Source: Pyrus communis | Taxonomy: Eukaryota > Streptophyta > Magnoliopsida > Rosales > Rosaceae | DNA: 64,000 bases | NCBI RefSeq assembly: GCF_963583255.1 | Contig: NC_084813.1 | Span: 5,876,001-5,940,000 of the forward strand | Reading direction: 5' to 3' | Shown here: positions 52,642 to 63,745 of the stretch, in pieces | Layout: every line of letters begins with the position of its first letter | Position numbering within the stretch: the first letter of the stretch is position 1 | Program-made: the position numbers and the translations under genes | The notes under the pieces: model-generated | Told to the model about the DNA's origin: nothing | Databases searched by the model: none | The model's input: the letters and a program-made list of their open reading frames with translations, nothing else

Positions 52642-55600
52642 ATGCCGAGCCCAAGTCTGAAAGCAGGAAGCCGGCCGCCGTGGGTGGGGTTGGGAGCGGC
52701 GGTTTGGGTCCAAATTGCTTCCGGAAGCTCCTACAACTTCCCGCTCTATTCCCCGCTGCTGAAATCGGTGATGGGTTTGAGTCAGCAGCAGCTCACCATT
52801 CTCGGAGTGGCCAGTGACATTGGAGAGAGTTTCGGTTTCCTCCCTGGGATCGCCTGCAACAGGTTTCCTCCGTGGGCTGTGCTTTTGGTTGGTTGTGTGC
52901 TCTGTTTCTTGGGCTATGGCGTTATCTGGCTTGTTGTCAGCGGAACTATTGGCAGCTTCCCTTTTGTGGTGGTGAGTTGCCCACTTCATTATATATCTCC
53001 ATTTCTTTGTTTTGAATGATTTGAATTTTGAAATAGATTGTTTAACTCCAAAAGTTGAAACTTTCACATAGGCAGTTTGTTGTTTGATGGGTTAATTGTT
53101 CTTTTGATAAGATTTTGGAGATGATTGCTTGATTGGTGTACTTCTCAAATTTGGTAGACTTTCTTCCAATGTATCTATTTTTCTCTTCGTTTATCTAGAT
53201 TCTTAGGAAGCATGCGAAGTTACGGTAGATCATGTTGATATTCCATTTCTGTTGAACTAGCAGAATTTTTTACTCTTCAAGGGGAATGTAGTAACTCTTA
53301 TTTACCAATTGTATCCGAGAATTAAAAGAAATTCTTTAAATCAGTGATAAAAAAAATAGCAAGTCTGTTTTTTCGATGCATTTTAAGGAGCTAAGCAGTA
53401 TAAGTGCAAACAAAACGCATCATTAACCTTAAATGCTGAAAACCTATCGAATTGCATTGCAGCTTCCTCTCCTTATCAAGAAATTCTTTATCGTAGTGTT
53501 CCTTGGAATTGTTGTCTTTCCCACTTTCACATTTTTAACAGAACTTTGCTCATTACTCTCAAGGATTGAAAACCTTAAAGGTGAGAATTCAGGTACCAAA
53601 TTGAGCAATTTTCATATCTCATATGTGTCTATTAGTTCTGTGAATGGTCTAGGTATCAACAGGTTTACAGTGGCTTTACTTAACATGCATCGTTTATAAA
53701 TTCAAGCAAAGACAACTTGGAGATGGAAAGTGATTAAAAATGTAGATAGATGAGGAACCTCCAGTCCACTTTAATAACAAAAAATTCCTAACTGAGCTCA
53801 AGACATTATGTTTAACTGATTAAAATTTCAAATTTTTCGAAGTTGTAAAGTCGTGTAAGTGTTGATTACTCACAAGCAGGCTCATTTTCGAAACTGTTAG
53901 TGGTATCTCAGATCTTGGACTTTTTCAAGTCTCACTTAAGGCAAACTATAATCTCCATAGTATTCTTGTCCTCTCTTTCTGGAGCTTTCTTGTGTGATTA
54001 AGACTGAAGCCGCACAATTAGCATCCTGCATGAAGATTGTACGTAGAGAAATGTTTTTTCTGAGAACAGATTGATTGGATACAATTGATCCACATGTGTT
54101 TTCAACTTCTTTTTTAGTTGAAATTGATTCATCTCCTATTGACTGCATTGTACTTCATTGTACAGGTGTTATGTTCTTGTAGCAATAAGCATTTTGTTTT
54201 CCTCGTGTATGTGTTGGAATTGATTTACATGGGCCTTTTCTTCTTCAGGCCTGCTTTCATCTGCTTTCTGCTATTTTGTTGATATAATTACTTCACCACT
54301 TTGCTTCTTCGTGCATTGTTGTCTCAGGCTGTTAGGGGTGACTTAAATGTTGTCTTCTGAAGGAAAGTCATATTATGGAATGTATTGCCTTTTAATACAA
54401 AAGGCATTACCCACATGTCAAATTCTATTATTGTCTTTATGCATTACGCAACCCCGTCCCCCTTTTATCTTTATGTTGATGTTGAATTATGCCGAAAAAG
54501 TAAAAATCTTACAGAAGGAAATTTTCAGAAATAAGCTAGTTAAATATATGTTTTAGTTTTCGCATTAGGACATCTAATATCTATCTTTTATTTCTATTGC
54601 AGTTATGGATCACACTTTTAATTGCGGCAAATAGCAATGCTTGGTTCGGCACAGCTGTGCTTGTAACCAACATGAGGAACTTCCCTCTCAGTAGAGGCAC
54701 TGTGGCTGGCATTCTCAAAGGTTATATCGGGCTTAGTGCTGCTGTTTATACAGTATTATACAGTACGGTGCTTCAGGATTCGGCTTTGAATCTATTGTTG
54801 TTTCTTGCTCTTGGGATTCCAGTTTTGTGTTTAGCCTTGATGTACTTTATCCGGCCATGTACTCCAGCTTCTGGAGAAGATTCTTCGGAGCATGTCCATT
54901 TTCTCTTCACCATAGCTGTCAGTGTTTTGCTAGCTATTTATCTTCTCACTGTCACATTAGTAGAGCAGTTGGTATCTCTTAGCAATGCTATTTCCTACAT
55001 TTTGGTTGCTATAATGGTTATTCTTCTACTTGCTCCCCTCGCAATTCCTGTGAAAATGACACTATTTCCTTCAAGGGCACGAGCTGAATCTTCAGACCGT
55101 CTTGCTTCGGAAGAAGGCAATGCGACCCAAGGGGATCCTTTGTTGACACCATCCTCATCAGCTACACATCTTGGCAGTTTTCTTGAGGCTGAGTATGCTT
55201 CAGATATCGAAACACTTATTGCAATTGGGGAAGGGGCAGTGAAGAAGAAAAGGAGACCTAAGAGGGGAGAGGATTTTAAGTTTCAAGAAGCTTTTATAAA
55301 GGCTGATTTCTGGCTTCTTTGGTTTCTATATTTTCTTGGGGTTGGTTCTGGAATAACAGTACTCAATAATTTGAGCCAGATTGGGATTGCATTAGGCGCT
55401 AGTGATACGACAATACTGTTGTCTCTCTTCAGCTTTTGCAATTTTGTGGGTCGTCTGGGTTCTGGTGCTGTTTCTGAATACTTTCTCAGGTCATTTCTGA
55501 CTAACTTCTGCTTAACTGTTTCTGAAACATTTTTTTTCTCTTTAAGTTATACAAATTTCTGTACAAGCCTGGCTTTTTAACTTTAAGTATAACTGACACC

Positions 55601-56500
55601 AATTCGGCAATAATAAGTCCTGTTTTTCCACTGGCCCTGATTTTAAGTTTCGACGATCTTCTGAAGTATCTTGCTAGCTTGCTTTGTTGACTTGTGTTTC
55701 TTTTAACCTTTAATCTTCTTTTTGGTGGATAAATCTCTCAAACTTGGAAATTGTTGCTTATTCTTTAATGTGTTTTCGTTCACCTTTTTCTTCCCTCTAT
55801 TGTAGGGTTAGCAGATTGCAATGTTATGTCAGAGTTTCTTGAACATCTTACTTTTATGTCAAAGTGTTCCAATATACTTTGAGATTGTGACCTAGATTCT
55901 TATACTCGTAAACTATATACCAACCTTATTCTGTTCGAGAATATATGATCACATTCCACTCTCTGTTTTTAATGGATGATTCATTCTTTTGCTTCTTTAA
56001 GGGCATAATACTAATTTGGTATAACATTTTGCCATTGCAGGACAAAAACAGTTCCTCGCACAGTGTGGATGGCATGTGCGCATGTAGTTATGCTCATATC
56101 GTATGTTTTATATGCACTAGGTATCAGTGGTACTCTCTATGTTGCAACTGCTCTGTTTGGTATCTGCTATGGGGCTCAGTATTCATTGATGGTTCCAACA
56201 GCCTCCGAACTTTTCGGCTTGAAAAATTTTGCTGTAATTTACAGCTTCATGGGACTTGGGAATCCTATCGGTGCGGTACTTTTCTCCGTTTTTCTTGCTG
56301 GTGATGTGTATGATGCTGAAGCTGCCAAGCAAGGAGGGACTACATGCGTAGGTTCTGCTTGCTTTGGGCTCACATTTATAGTTTTAGCCAGCGCCTGTGG
56401 ACTAGGCTTCATCTTGAGTGTAATTTTGACAATTAGAGTACGACCAGTTTACCAAATGCTTTATGCTGGGGGTTCCTTCCGTCTGCCTTCGAGCCACTAA
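52642..56500 (+). CDS. NFD4-like / nodulin-like MFS transporter, three exons
   Basis: Exons 52642-52971, 54603-55489 and 56041-56500 join in frame to 558 residues. Exon 1 (110 aa) starts MPSPSLKAGSRPPWVGLGAA and has the nodulin-like signature SGSSYNFPLYSPLLKS with two membrane segments. Intron 1 (1631 bp, GTGAGT...TTGCAG) is phase 0. Exon 2 has WFGTAVLVTNMRNFPLSRGT and GILKGYIGLSAAVY (nodulin-like core), three or four membrane segments, a hydrophilic loop (~280-345), then FKFQEAFIKADFWLLWFLYF. Intron 2 (551 bp, AG|GTCATT...TTGCAG|G) is phase 2. Exon 3 has ALFGICYGAQYSLMVPTASE and FGLKNFAVIYSFMGLGNPIG, ending RLPSSH. Length and motif order fit plant NFD4-like proteins (PF06813 plus MFS), predicted transporters of organelle or plasma membrane; the substrate is not known. 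Both introns were read from splice signals and frame continuity. No damage is seen. Confidence 0.92.
52972..54602 (+). other. intron 1 of the NFD4-like gene
   Basis: 1.6 kb, T-rich; small frames such as 53433-53699 and 54347-54556 have no known domain. No inserted element was recognised. Confidence 0.75.
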
Positions 56501-57220
56501 TGATTAGAGATCGGTGACATGAATCCATAGTTCCATACAGGCTTGTGGAAGCCTGTTCTGATTTCGTCATTCAGATTATTAGTGAATATCTGCGGCTTGA
56601 CTCTGCTGTCTTATATAGGTACTGCAAGTTCTGAGCTTTAAACTATAATTTTTCACCCAACTTGGCCTTTGTTGGTTGCGTGTTAATGGCGGATCAAGGA
56701 AGAGTCAATGGAGTCCGTTGTAGGTCCCCCCGGTATACTATGTTTCATACGAAACTAAGCACACTTGAGAACGCATAGTGCTGTTAAAATCAAGAATAAG
56801 CGATCTTCAGAAGTATTTCGGCAGGGTTTTTGGATGATTCTGGTTGCTGTGGTGCTGCAACAATTTCCCATGGGACATGCTACAAGTTCCCCACACCATG
56901 ATTACCATTTATCATCTGTTATACCATATTAGAGTTGGAACTCTCGCAGACATATTCCTTCACATTCTGTTATGTATCCTTTTAACTTCTTTTGGTGCTT
57001 CTCTAGCACGTGAGACGAACAAACTATCGCCCTTTTTGTTTTGCTAGCAATGGGCTCCAAACAGCAACTTTTAAAAGCAGCATGTAGGTTGCTCATGTTG
57101 CTTTAATAAAAAACAGAATTGAGTCTTTAATAAATATTTTCAATTGTTGAAATACCTTCATTAATTTTTTAAAATGACATTATTTGCCTTCCACACAAAT
57201 TTTATGCCTCAAGAATAAAG
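56501..57220 (+). other. 3' flank of the NFD4-like gene
   Basis: The likely 3' UTR is in the first few hundred bases. An AATAAA signal lies at 57106-57111, rather far from the stop codon. No other feature was seen. Confidence 0.4.
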
Positions 57221-57239
57221 TGACCGCTACGACTTATCA

Positions 57240-57745
57240 TCACAAACACTAACCTTACACCATCAATGTCATTATCATCACCATTGTTGCCACCACCACA
57301 ATCATAATCGTAACCGCCACCATTGCGGCCACAACCACCAACCGCCACTACCACCAGTATCACCACCATAATTGCCACCACCACCACTAGCACCATCATA
57401 ACCGCAACTACCACCATTGCCACCACAACTACCGCCGCCGCCACCAACCATGCCACGAGTGTTACCTCTACACCTCAACCACCACATCCCACTATTAGCA
57501 CACCACCATACCTCCACTATAATCACAACCAACACCATTGCCACCACAACCACAATTGCCACCATTGGCGCTACCACGGCCCCTAGTACCATTGTTACAT
57601 GTGCACCCCAACCACCATATCCCACTATTAACACCACCACCATACCTCCACCATTGTTGCTACCATCACCACCATTGTAACCACCACCTCCACCTCCACC
57701 ACCATTACCACCATCGTCCTCATCACTGATGTCGTCTCCCCACTC
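57240..57745 (+). repeat. imperfect (CCA/CAC) trinucleotide-rich tract, ~500 bp
   Basis: CACCACCAT/ACCACCGCC-type triplets with longer echoes (e.g. TCCCACTATTA..ACACCACCATACCTCC twice, about 57487 and 57621). Frames across it in several phases encode only His/Thr/Pro or Gly/Val runs on either strand. It is low-complexity DNA rather than a gene. Confidence 0.85.
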
Positions 57746-58199
57746 CTACTGCTATGTCCATTTTGTCATTGTATACAATTATATTACTTTTACTATAAAA
57801 TTTACCAAACGTTTTTACACTGCTTTTTTTATTCACAACACTTTTAAAATACAGTTAATCAAACGCTCATTTGTTTTATTTTGCAGCTGATTATTCTTAA
57901 AACACAACATAAGCAGTTTTTTTTTTAAATAAAAAAAAAACACAACAATCTCAAATTGGCCCTAAGTGTATTTTTATTTCTAAATGTAGAAAGTTTGAAA
58001 TGCACAATGAATATTTTAGAGTGTCAATAACGTCACCTTTAAAATATTATCAGTATATTGTCGTTCTTGTATTCGAATACCAATATTATTAAAGCGTACT
58101 TAAGCTGAGTATTTTGAGCATGTACATATTAGTTTTTGGAAGCAAAGCTATTTTAGTTGGTTACTTTGTAAGAGAGCTAGAAATTTGACCAATTTTCTT
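57746..58199 (+). other. intergenic, no feature recognised
   Basis: AT-rich DNA with poly-A/poly-T runs. Confidence 0.4.
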
Positions 58200-58770
58200 A
58201 GACCTACTCCAACCCTTGAAGTAAAACTCAAATTTTAGATTCTAAACTTACCCCAACTTGCTCCAACCCTTGGGGCAAATATGAGTTAAAACTCAAAACT
58301 CATTTCTGGGACAAATTTAGCCCAGGAATCCCCCCAGGTTAGTGGGGCTAGTCCACTATATATGTATATTTTTTTTTAGTTTTATATTTGTAAATTCATT
58401 GAATCCAATTGTTAAGAAGATCTAATTTGATGAAATCCAACGGTAAAAAAAAATATTTAACAGTCCAAATTTAAATTCAACAACTAAAGTAATTAAAAAA
58501 AATTCTTTTATGTGCTTCATATTCTTTCATAGTGTTTCACAAGTTTCATGGTGTCGGTTAGTGATTTTTCAATATTTGTCAGAATCTAAATATTTTTAGG
58601 TAAAAATGTTCATAAAATTAAATTAGGATACTCTACATAATTTTTTTTCTTTTAAAAAAGTTACTGTAAGAAAAAAAATTAGCCTAAATTCATTCTATAA
58701 TGATCTGGGACTAAAATTTTAACCCATAATAGTTGGAGCAAAAAAGTTGTTTTTGGGTTAAAACCTAAGG
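58200..58770. mobile_element. foldback element (MITE-like), diverged
   Basis: TTGCTCCAACCCTTGGGG (58257) and CTGGGACAAATTTAGCCC (58306) on the left are echoed inverted on the right (reverse complement TTTGCTCCAACTATTATGGG near 58745-58726; AAAATTTTAGTCCCAGATCA near 58720-58700). A further stretch of the same kind is at 59340-59455 (AAATTTTAAGTTTTAGCCCA), so a second copy or a larger element may be present. Ends are not fixed. Confidence 0.45.
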
Positions 58771-58915
58771 ACTTTTTTGGTATCCTATTTGAAAATTTTT
58801 ATAATTTCTCAAAACATTTCTTAAGAATTTTATTTAAGACTCAAAATTTTGTTTGGTATGCGATTTAAAATTTTTAAATCTTTCAACTTAAATTGAACAA
58901 AAATATCCAAAAAGA

Positions 58916-59165
58916 GGGGGTCGAGAAAGAAAGAGGAGAAAGGAGGAAAGAAAGTAAAAGATGATTGGAGGAAAGAGAAAGAAGTGAGAGGATCGGAGGA
59001 GATAGATAAGAAGAGGAGAGATAAAGAACCGAAAGAATGAAGAGAGCAGATTGGAGGAGAGACTAAAAAGGCAAAAAAAAAAAAAATAAGTGAGAAGGAG
59101 GAGAGAGAAGAAAAGAGAGAGAGATTTGGAGTGAGAGGGAGGAGGAGGAAGAGAAAAGAAATGAG
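58916..59165 (+). repeat. purine (GA)-rich tract, ~250 bp
   Basis: GAGAAAGAAAGAGGAGAAAGG-like text, over 90% purine on the plus strand with few interruptions. No periodic unit. A DNA triplex or nucleosome-poor region is possible. Confidence 0.85.
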
Positions 59166-59854
59166 TGAGTTTAAGTTTTAAAACTCTAAAAACTCACTTT
59201 TTGTGTTTTTAGATAATAGACTATATTTTTTAGTTAGTCTTGAGTTTAGTTTTTTAAAATAATCCTACCAAACAAGTTTTTAAGGTCTAAAACTTGAAAA
59301 TTATTTTTGAGTTTAAAAAGTTGGATTCAAGTAGAGTACCAAACATGCTCTAAATTTTCTGAGCTAAAAATTTTAAGTTTTAGCCCAAAGGTTAAAACCT
59401 AAATTTTCTGGACAAAAAAGCTGTTTTTTAAATGATTCTAAAATGAATAGTTGGTGGCAAAAATCCAAGCTGAGGACATTCAAAGATCTGCATATGGTAT
59501 TGATCTAGGGAGCCGTTGTTATTTTGTGGTGTGAAATTAGCGTTGTGTGTTATTCGTGGCCTTTGGTATCTGAATTTTTGCTACTGGCAGTCCCTCACAT
59601 AGGCTTCTAGAGTTTTCTCTACTAACCACTTTTGAATCTATCGTTTTTGTACTCGCTGCAGAAAGAAACTATTACTCATGCTTTGGTTGCATCAGTGATG
59701 TTCTTTTTGTATGCTAGTTTTTTTTGTTGTAAGTTGTTTTATGTCTGTTTGGACTTTGTTTAATAAATTACTCCACCTTTGACCCCCAAAAAAAATGATA
59801 AGAAACATAATTTCAGTCATTGTATCTCAAAAGTTAAAACAAATATAATCAGAG
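59166..59854 (+). other. intergenic, no gene recognised
   Basis: AT-rich; includes the TTTTAGCCC-type echo described for 58200. Nothing else was seen. Confidence 0.35.
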
Positions 59855-59945
59855 AACTTGTAGCTCAAGTGGTTAAACGCGTTTATTTTGCACATATGTT
59901 CGAATTCCCCGTTCCAATACCGTAAACAAAAATAATATAAAACTA
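59855..59945 (+). mobile_element. tRNA-like SINE head (A and B boxes)
   Basis: AACTTGTAGCTCAAGTGGTT supplies an A-box (59861-59872) and GTTCGAATTCC a B-box (59898-59908), about 26 bases apart, the spacing of a polymerase III internal promoter. The stem pairing of a functional tRNA is absent and A-rich text follows, so this is a SINE remnant rather than a tRNA gene. It is of a different family from the 62085 element. Confidence 0.6.
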
Positions 59946-60288
59946 AAAACTATACGTGATGCGAAATGATGCTATTGTTACTATCGCTTTGCACGCCTGA
60001 CAAAATCATAGCTTTCACAAAGACACTGGATGCTTTGAATGATATTCAAAGATAGAGACAAGTGACATACAAAAAAACACAGGGGAGGCAATTTCGTTAC
60101 CTAACTAGACCCACCCACACTGGGAAAAAGCTAACCAAAAAAAAATAAAAAAATATCTTGGTGGAAAGAACCCTTAAACCCCATCTCTCACCATTAAATT
60201 AATATCATAAACAAAAGGAAATAAAAAACTAGAACCAAATTAGGAGAAATATTAAAATTCAAAATTTAAAAATAAAAAAGATCAAATT

Positions 60289-60894
60289 TCAAGTAGGTTT
60301 CAAGTCCTGGAACATAGTATCCCACCTGATCTCTTCAACTCCAGTACACCAATAACCATCATCATTTGCTTCATCACCATCCATCGTCTTTTCCTCCTTC
60401 CGTAAATCATACACCACCGGACTCGAAAAGCTGTCGACATGATGGGGTCCGGCGGAAACCACCAGAGGACTCCCATTTGTGAGCAGTAACTGGCTGCCTT
60501 GCTTGGCCGTGATCAACTTCTTGTTCCTCTTCAGCATGGCTCCTCTAAACCTTGTCCTGTAATTGCTTGGCCTTGTCACGAGCGCCAGCGCCGTTGAGTC
60601 CTGATCCCGGTGAATCCACGTGCGTATGTACTCGGATAAACACCTCTTAGTCCTCTTGATTGCCACCAAAAGCTTTCGCATCGGACGCGGAGTGTTCATG
60701 CCCTTTGCTTTTCTTGCAAGCTTGAGGATCTCTAGCCTGTGTTTGGCTATGGAAATTCCCATGCTTTGAAGAAACTCATGGTTGAAGTACATTATGTCCT
60801 CTTCTTCTAGCTCATTGTGAGCAAAAGCGAGGCCGTACTCGTACACAAGCGACGGCTCTAGGCCGGTTTTTGACAGCCATGAGAACCAATCCAT
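60289..60894 (-). CDS. SAM (sterile alpha motif) domain protein, single exon
   Basis: 201 codons, from ATG at 60894 ([16 protein letters not shown]) to TGA at 60289. Residues ~1-65 form a SAM domain: [58 protein letters not shown], the last being the C-terminal helix that mediates oligomerisation in this fold. Residues ~65-135 are basic ([29 protein letters not shown]). The acidic C terminus ([31 protein letters not shown]) is a short conserved-looking motif. A plant-specific small SAM protein of unknown partner; the basic middle might bind nucleic acid or membranes (inference). No signal peptide. Frame intact; upstream are a TATA box and a CT-rich leader. Confidence 0.9.
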   Translation of the reverse strand: MDWFSWLSKTGLEPSLVYEYGLAFAHNELEEEDIMYFNHEFLQSMGISIAKHRLEILKLARKAKGMNTPRPMRKLLVAIKRTKRCLSEYIRTWIHRDQDSTALALVTRPSNYRTRFRGAMLKRNKKLITAKQGSQLLLTNGSPLVVSAGPHHVDSFSSPVVYDLRKEEKTMDGDEANDDGYWCTGVEEIRWDTMFQDLKPT

Positions 60895-60971
60895 GGATTC
60901 AAATGATGTAGGATGATCTAAAAAAAAACTTGTGTAGTTTGTGTGTTAGGATTTGAGAATTGAGATGTAGC

Positions 60972-60974
<3 letters not shown>

Positions 60975-61013
<39 letters not shown>

Positions 61014-61015
61014 GA
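60975..61015 (-). repeat. (CT)n microsatellite in the SAM gene leader
   Basis: About 19 GA units on the plus strand (CT on the gene strand), with one G interruption, between the TATA box and the start codon. It would lie in the 5' UTR. Confidence 0.92.
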
Positions 61016-61018
61016 TGA

Positions 61019-61028
61019 TATATATAAA
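61019..61028 (-). promoter_or_regulatory. TATA box of the SAM-domain gene
   Basis: Minus strand TTTATATATATC, about 125 bases upstream of the ATG at 60894. Distance and context are good for a plant core promoter. Confidence 0.65.
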
Positions 61029-61029
61029 G

Positions 61030-62084
61030 TAGGAGATGGAGTTTGTTGTGGTCACTTAGACTTACTTTTGGGGGTTTGATTTTTGCAATAGAGGATTGGT
61101 GGTTAGTTCAAATCTTGAGGGTGACTAAAGAAAGAAGTGTGGGGTTTACATGTCCATTATATCCTCCTCTAAAAGAATTGAAATCCTATTCGATTTCTGT
61201 GTTTAGAATTAGCAGATCTAGAGATCTGGATCACTCATTTTAACCTTACAATCTCTATTAGTCAATCTTACTGACTCACTCACACAAACTAAGGGTCTGA
61301 ATCTCTCTCATTCTCTTAAATGGTCCAAATTTCTCAATCTGTCGGCTTCGGACTACTAAATCCAAACAGGATGTGAATTACCTCCAAAATAGGTTAAAGG
61401 GAGTGAGAACAAAGGGGTTCCATGTGGAATTGTATTGCCATCAATCACGGCATGGGAACAAAATAGGGTGTGGAGTGGGACAATCCCATTACTTGTGTTT
61501 GTGCGTTTTTAGTTGGAAGAAAGTGGAATAAATATACTCTCCAATCCCAGAAATTGACAAGTGCTACCGTAGTTGTTGCAAGAGATAATGAAACTTTAGG
61601 GGAGAAATAAATGAGACTTTGGTTAAACCAAAAGTGAAGGCAACTCAATTAGCAATTGATATGATGTCTAATTATATACACATGAATTGTATAATGATGA
61701 GTTTGAAGAAAGTAGGTTTCATCATAAAATTAATTGACAAGTGTGGTGTTGGAAGCATGCAAAAGATGCAACAACACAAAGTTCCTAATTTCTAGGGACT
61801 TCCAAAAAAATACGTAACATGCACATATATTTTCTAATAAAAATTTAATAAATTATCTTTGCATGACGATTGAAATTTCTATAACCTGTTGGTCTGAATC
61901 ACCAACCATGCTTGTTTTTGAGTTGCATTACATTTACACGCATAGACCATTATTTTGGATTCTTTACCGTCAAATAGTGCGGTAGGGTAGGGAGTTTCTA
62001 ATGCTCGTACATAAATAAAATTCATCAACTAACTAAATGAGATACCGTCACATCAGTTGCGATTTAGAAAGTTAGGATACATAA
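61030..62084 (+). other. intergenic, no gene recognised
   Basis: Upstream flank of the SAM gene. The short frames at 61043-61243 and 61445-61648 have no recognisable domain. No repeats were identified. Confidence 0.4.
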
Positions 62085-62275
62085 GTTTTTTTTTTTTTTT
62101 TTTTTTTGAACAAACTATAATATTTTTATTAAGGGGTGGGGAAGTGGGCTAGGGCTTACAATGAGTTTGTAATAATAATATAGTTTAATTTCATTTTTTT
62201 GACAAAAATTAAACTTAAGATTTCTCACTTACAAACAAAGATGAATACTATTAGACTGTAGTACTAAGAGGTAGA
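62085..62275 (-). mobile_element. tRNA-derived SINE with poly-A tail
   Basis: About 190 bp on the minus strand. Head near 62275: GCTCTACCTCTTAGTACTAC, TTTGTAAGTGAGAAATCTTA, then a decayed B-box (about 62202-62214, GTTTAATTTTTG). The body holds AAGCCCTAGCCCACTTCCCC and AATATTATAGTTTGTTC, ending in an A run (plus-strand poly-T, 62085-62107). The head matches the fragment at 36128-36258. Confidence 0.75.
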
Positions 62276-63601
62276 GCAACTAGGATAATTGTTTTTTTTT
62301 TTTTTTCTTCTCTTTTCATGGGCCAAACACGTTGCATGAGTGCAATATAATTTGGCCACCTAAAATGATTCAAAACATCTTTTGAAACCACCAATTTTAT
62401 TTAATCATGCAAATTTCTAAATAATAAATTGAAGAATCCCCTAATCAAAGAAGTCAATTCCGAGGCTGGTTGTTGTGCCGTTTGATTACTGAAATCTTAT
62501 ATAAGCAATCTTTGACATGGGAATCTGGTGCAGATTGACTGTAATTAAGTATAAAGCTTTCTTCTTCTTTACTAAACTGGAAGAAGTAACAATGATTAAC
62601 ATGTTACTTAATCTTGCAGTATTTAATTATGCAGAAACTAATTATTCATAATTTTAGATTAATATAGCATCTGAAAACGTTACAGAAGTGAGAAGGCAAA
62701 TGCTTGAAAAAATAATTAATTAATTAATTGTGCAAGTTTATGGTAGTAGGTTTTTTCTACCATCGTCAACTAATTGATTTCTAGTATTTTGTCATCTGGG
62801 ACACTATTTGGAAGGACACAATTTTTTCATAGCTATGCCCTAACAACTTACGGAAATTTTCTTTAATAAAAAATGATTTTTTGTATAATAGTGTATAGGT
62901 TTAATATTAAATTTCAATGTTTTATTTTGTTTTTTATACTACGATATATTTATAACAAGGAATGAAAATTTTGGCTAGGAGCATACAGTGAGAGTCATAA
63001 TAAATTGGTATCAACTCATCCACGATAGTTAAAATACCTCTCACTTAAAAGTAGAAAGATATACGCGTAACTTAAGTCATTCTGGCTTGAAGTTGTGTAA
63101 ATGAAATACTTCAGTATTGGTATTGAAAGTAGTCAATCTATCCCTGAACTTTTGACAATAAAAATAATATTAGAAAGATATATATCTACATTGTAGCTTG
63201 ACTACTTCTACTTTAGCCTTCTAACTCTAAATATACATTGAACCAAGGCCTCATAAAGCCAATCTTAGTGTATGAGGCACCCAAAAAATCCCCAGTGCAT
63301 CTTTAGGTCGGTCGGGTTGCTGCCCTTGAGAGATTTTGCTTTGACCGTCCGCCAATCTGCTAAATGGCACCGCCCAATAAAAAGAAAGCCACTAATTATC
63401 CATTAATATAAAGTGTCTTCTTTCTTTTCGTTCCATCAACTTTAAACTTAGACACATATAGGTGATATTTTATAGTTTATTTATTAAAAGATTCAAAACT
63501 TATTTGTCGCTATTTAAAAGAAAGGAGGTGGTTTTCGTATACTGCTTTTAGTTTTTTACACATTTTTTTTTATTATTAAAGTAACGAATATAAGAATACA
63601 A
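62276..63601 (+). other. intergenic, no gene recognised
   Basis: AT-rich; a poly-T run follows the SINE head. 63240-63390 has a less AT-rich patch without a frame. No element ends were identified. Confidence 0.4.
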
Positions 63602-63745
63602 GAGTTTGTAACAGACTTATTTTACTTTTCACACATTTTTTTAATTTTTGGCTGTTGGATTGAATGAATTGAAGAATATCAACGGACAAAAATTATCAAG
63701 AAGTGTGTGAAAAGTAAAATGAGATGTATAGATAGCACACCCCTA
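63602..63745. mobile_element. MITE-like element, ~144 bp, same family as 51854-51995
   Basis: ACTTATTTTACTTTTCACAC (63615-63634) pairs with GTGTGTGAAAAGTAAAATGAG (63703-63723); the outer parts AGAGTTTGTAACAG and (reverse complement) AGGGGTGTGCTATC match loosely. No coding capacity. Confidence 0.65.

Noticed and set aside
52524..53067. Overlapping frames on both strands at the NFD4 first exon
   Set aside because: Shadows of exon 1, which is fixed by transporter motifs and splice sites.
57202..57729. Gly/Val-rich or Thr/His-rich proteins in the CCA tract
   Set aside because: Low-complexity triplet repeat readable in many frames on both strands without start context or domain.
59855..59945. 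Functional tRNA gene
   Set aside because: Has A- and B-box-like text but no acceptor or anticodon stem pairing; SINE remnant preferred.
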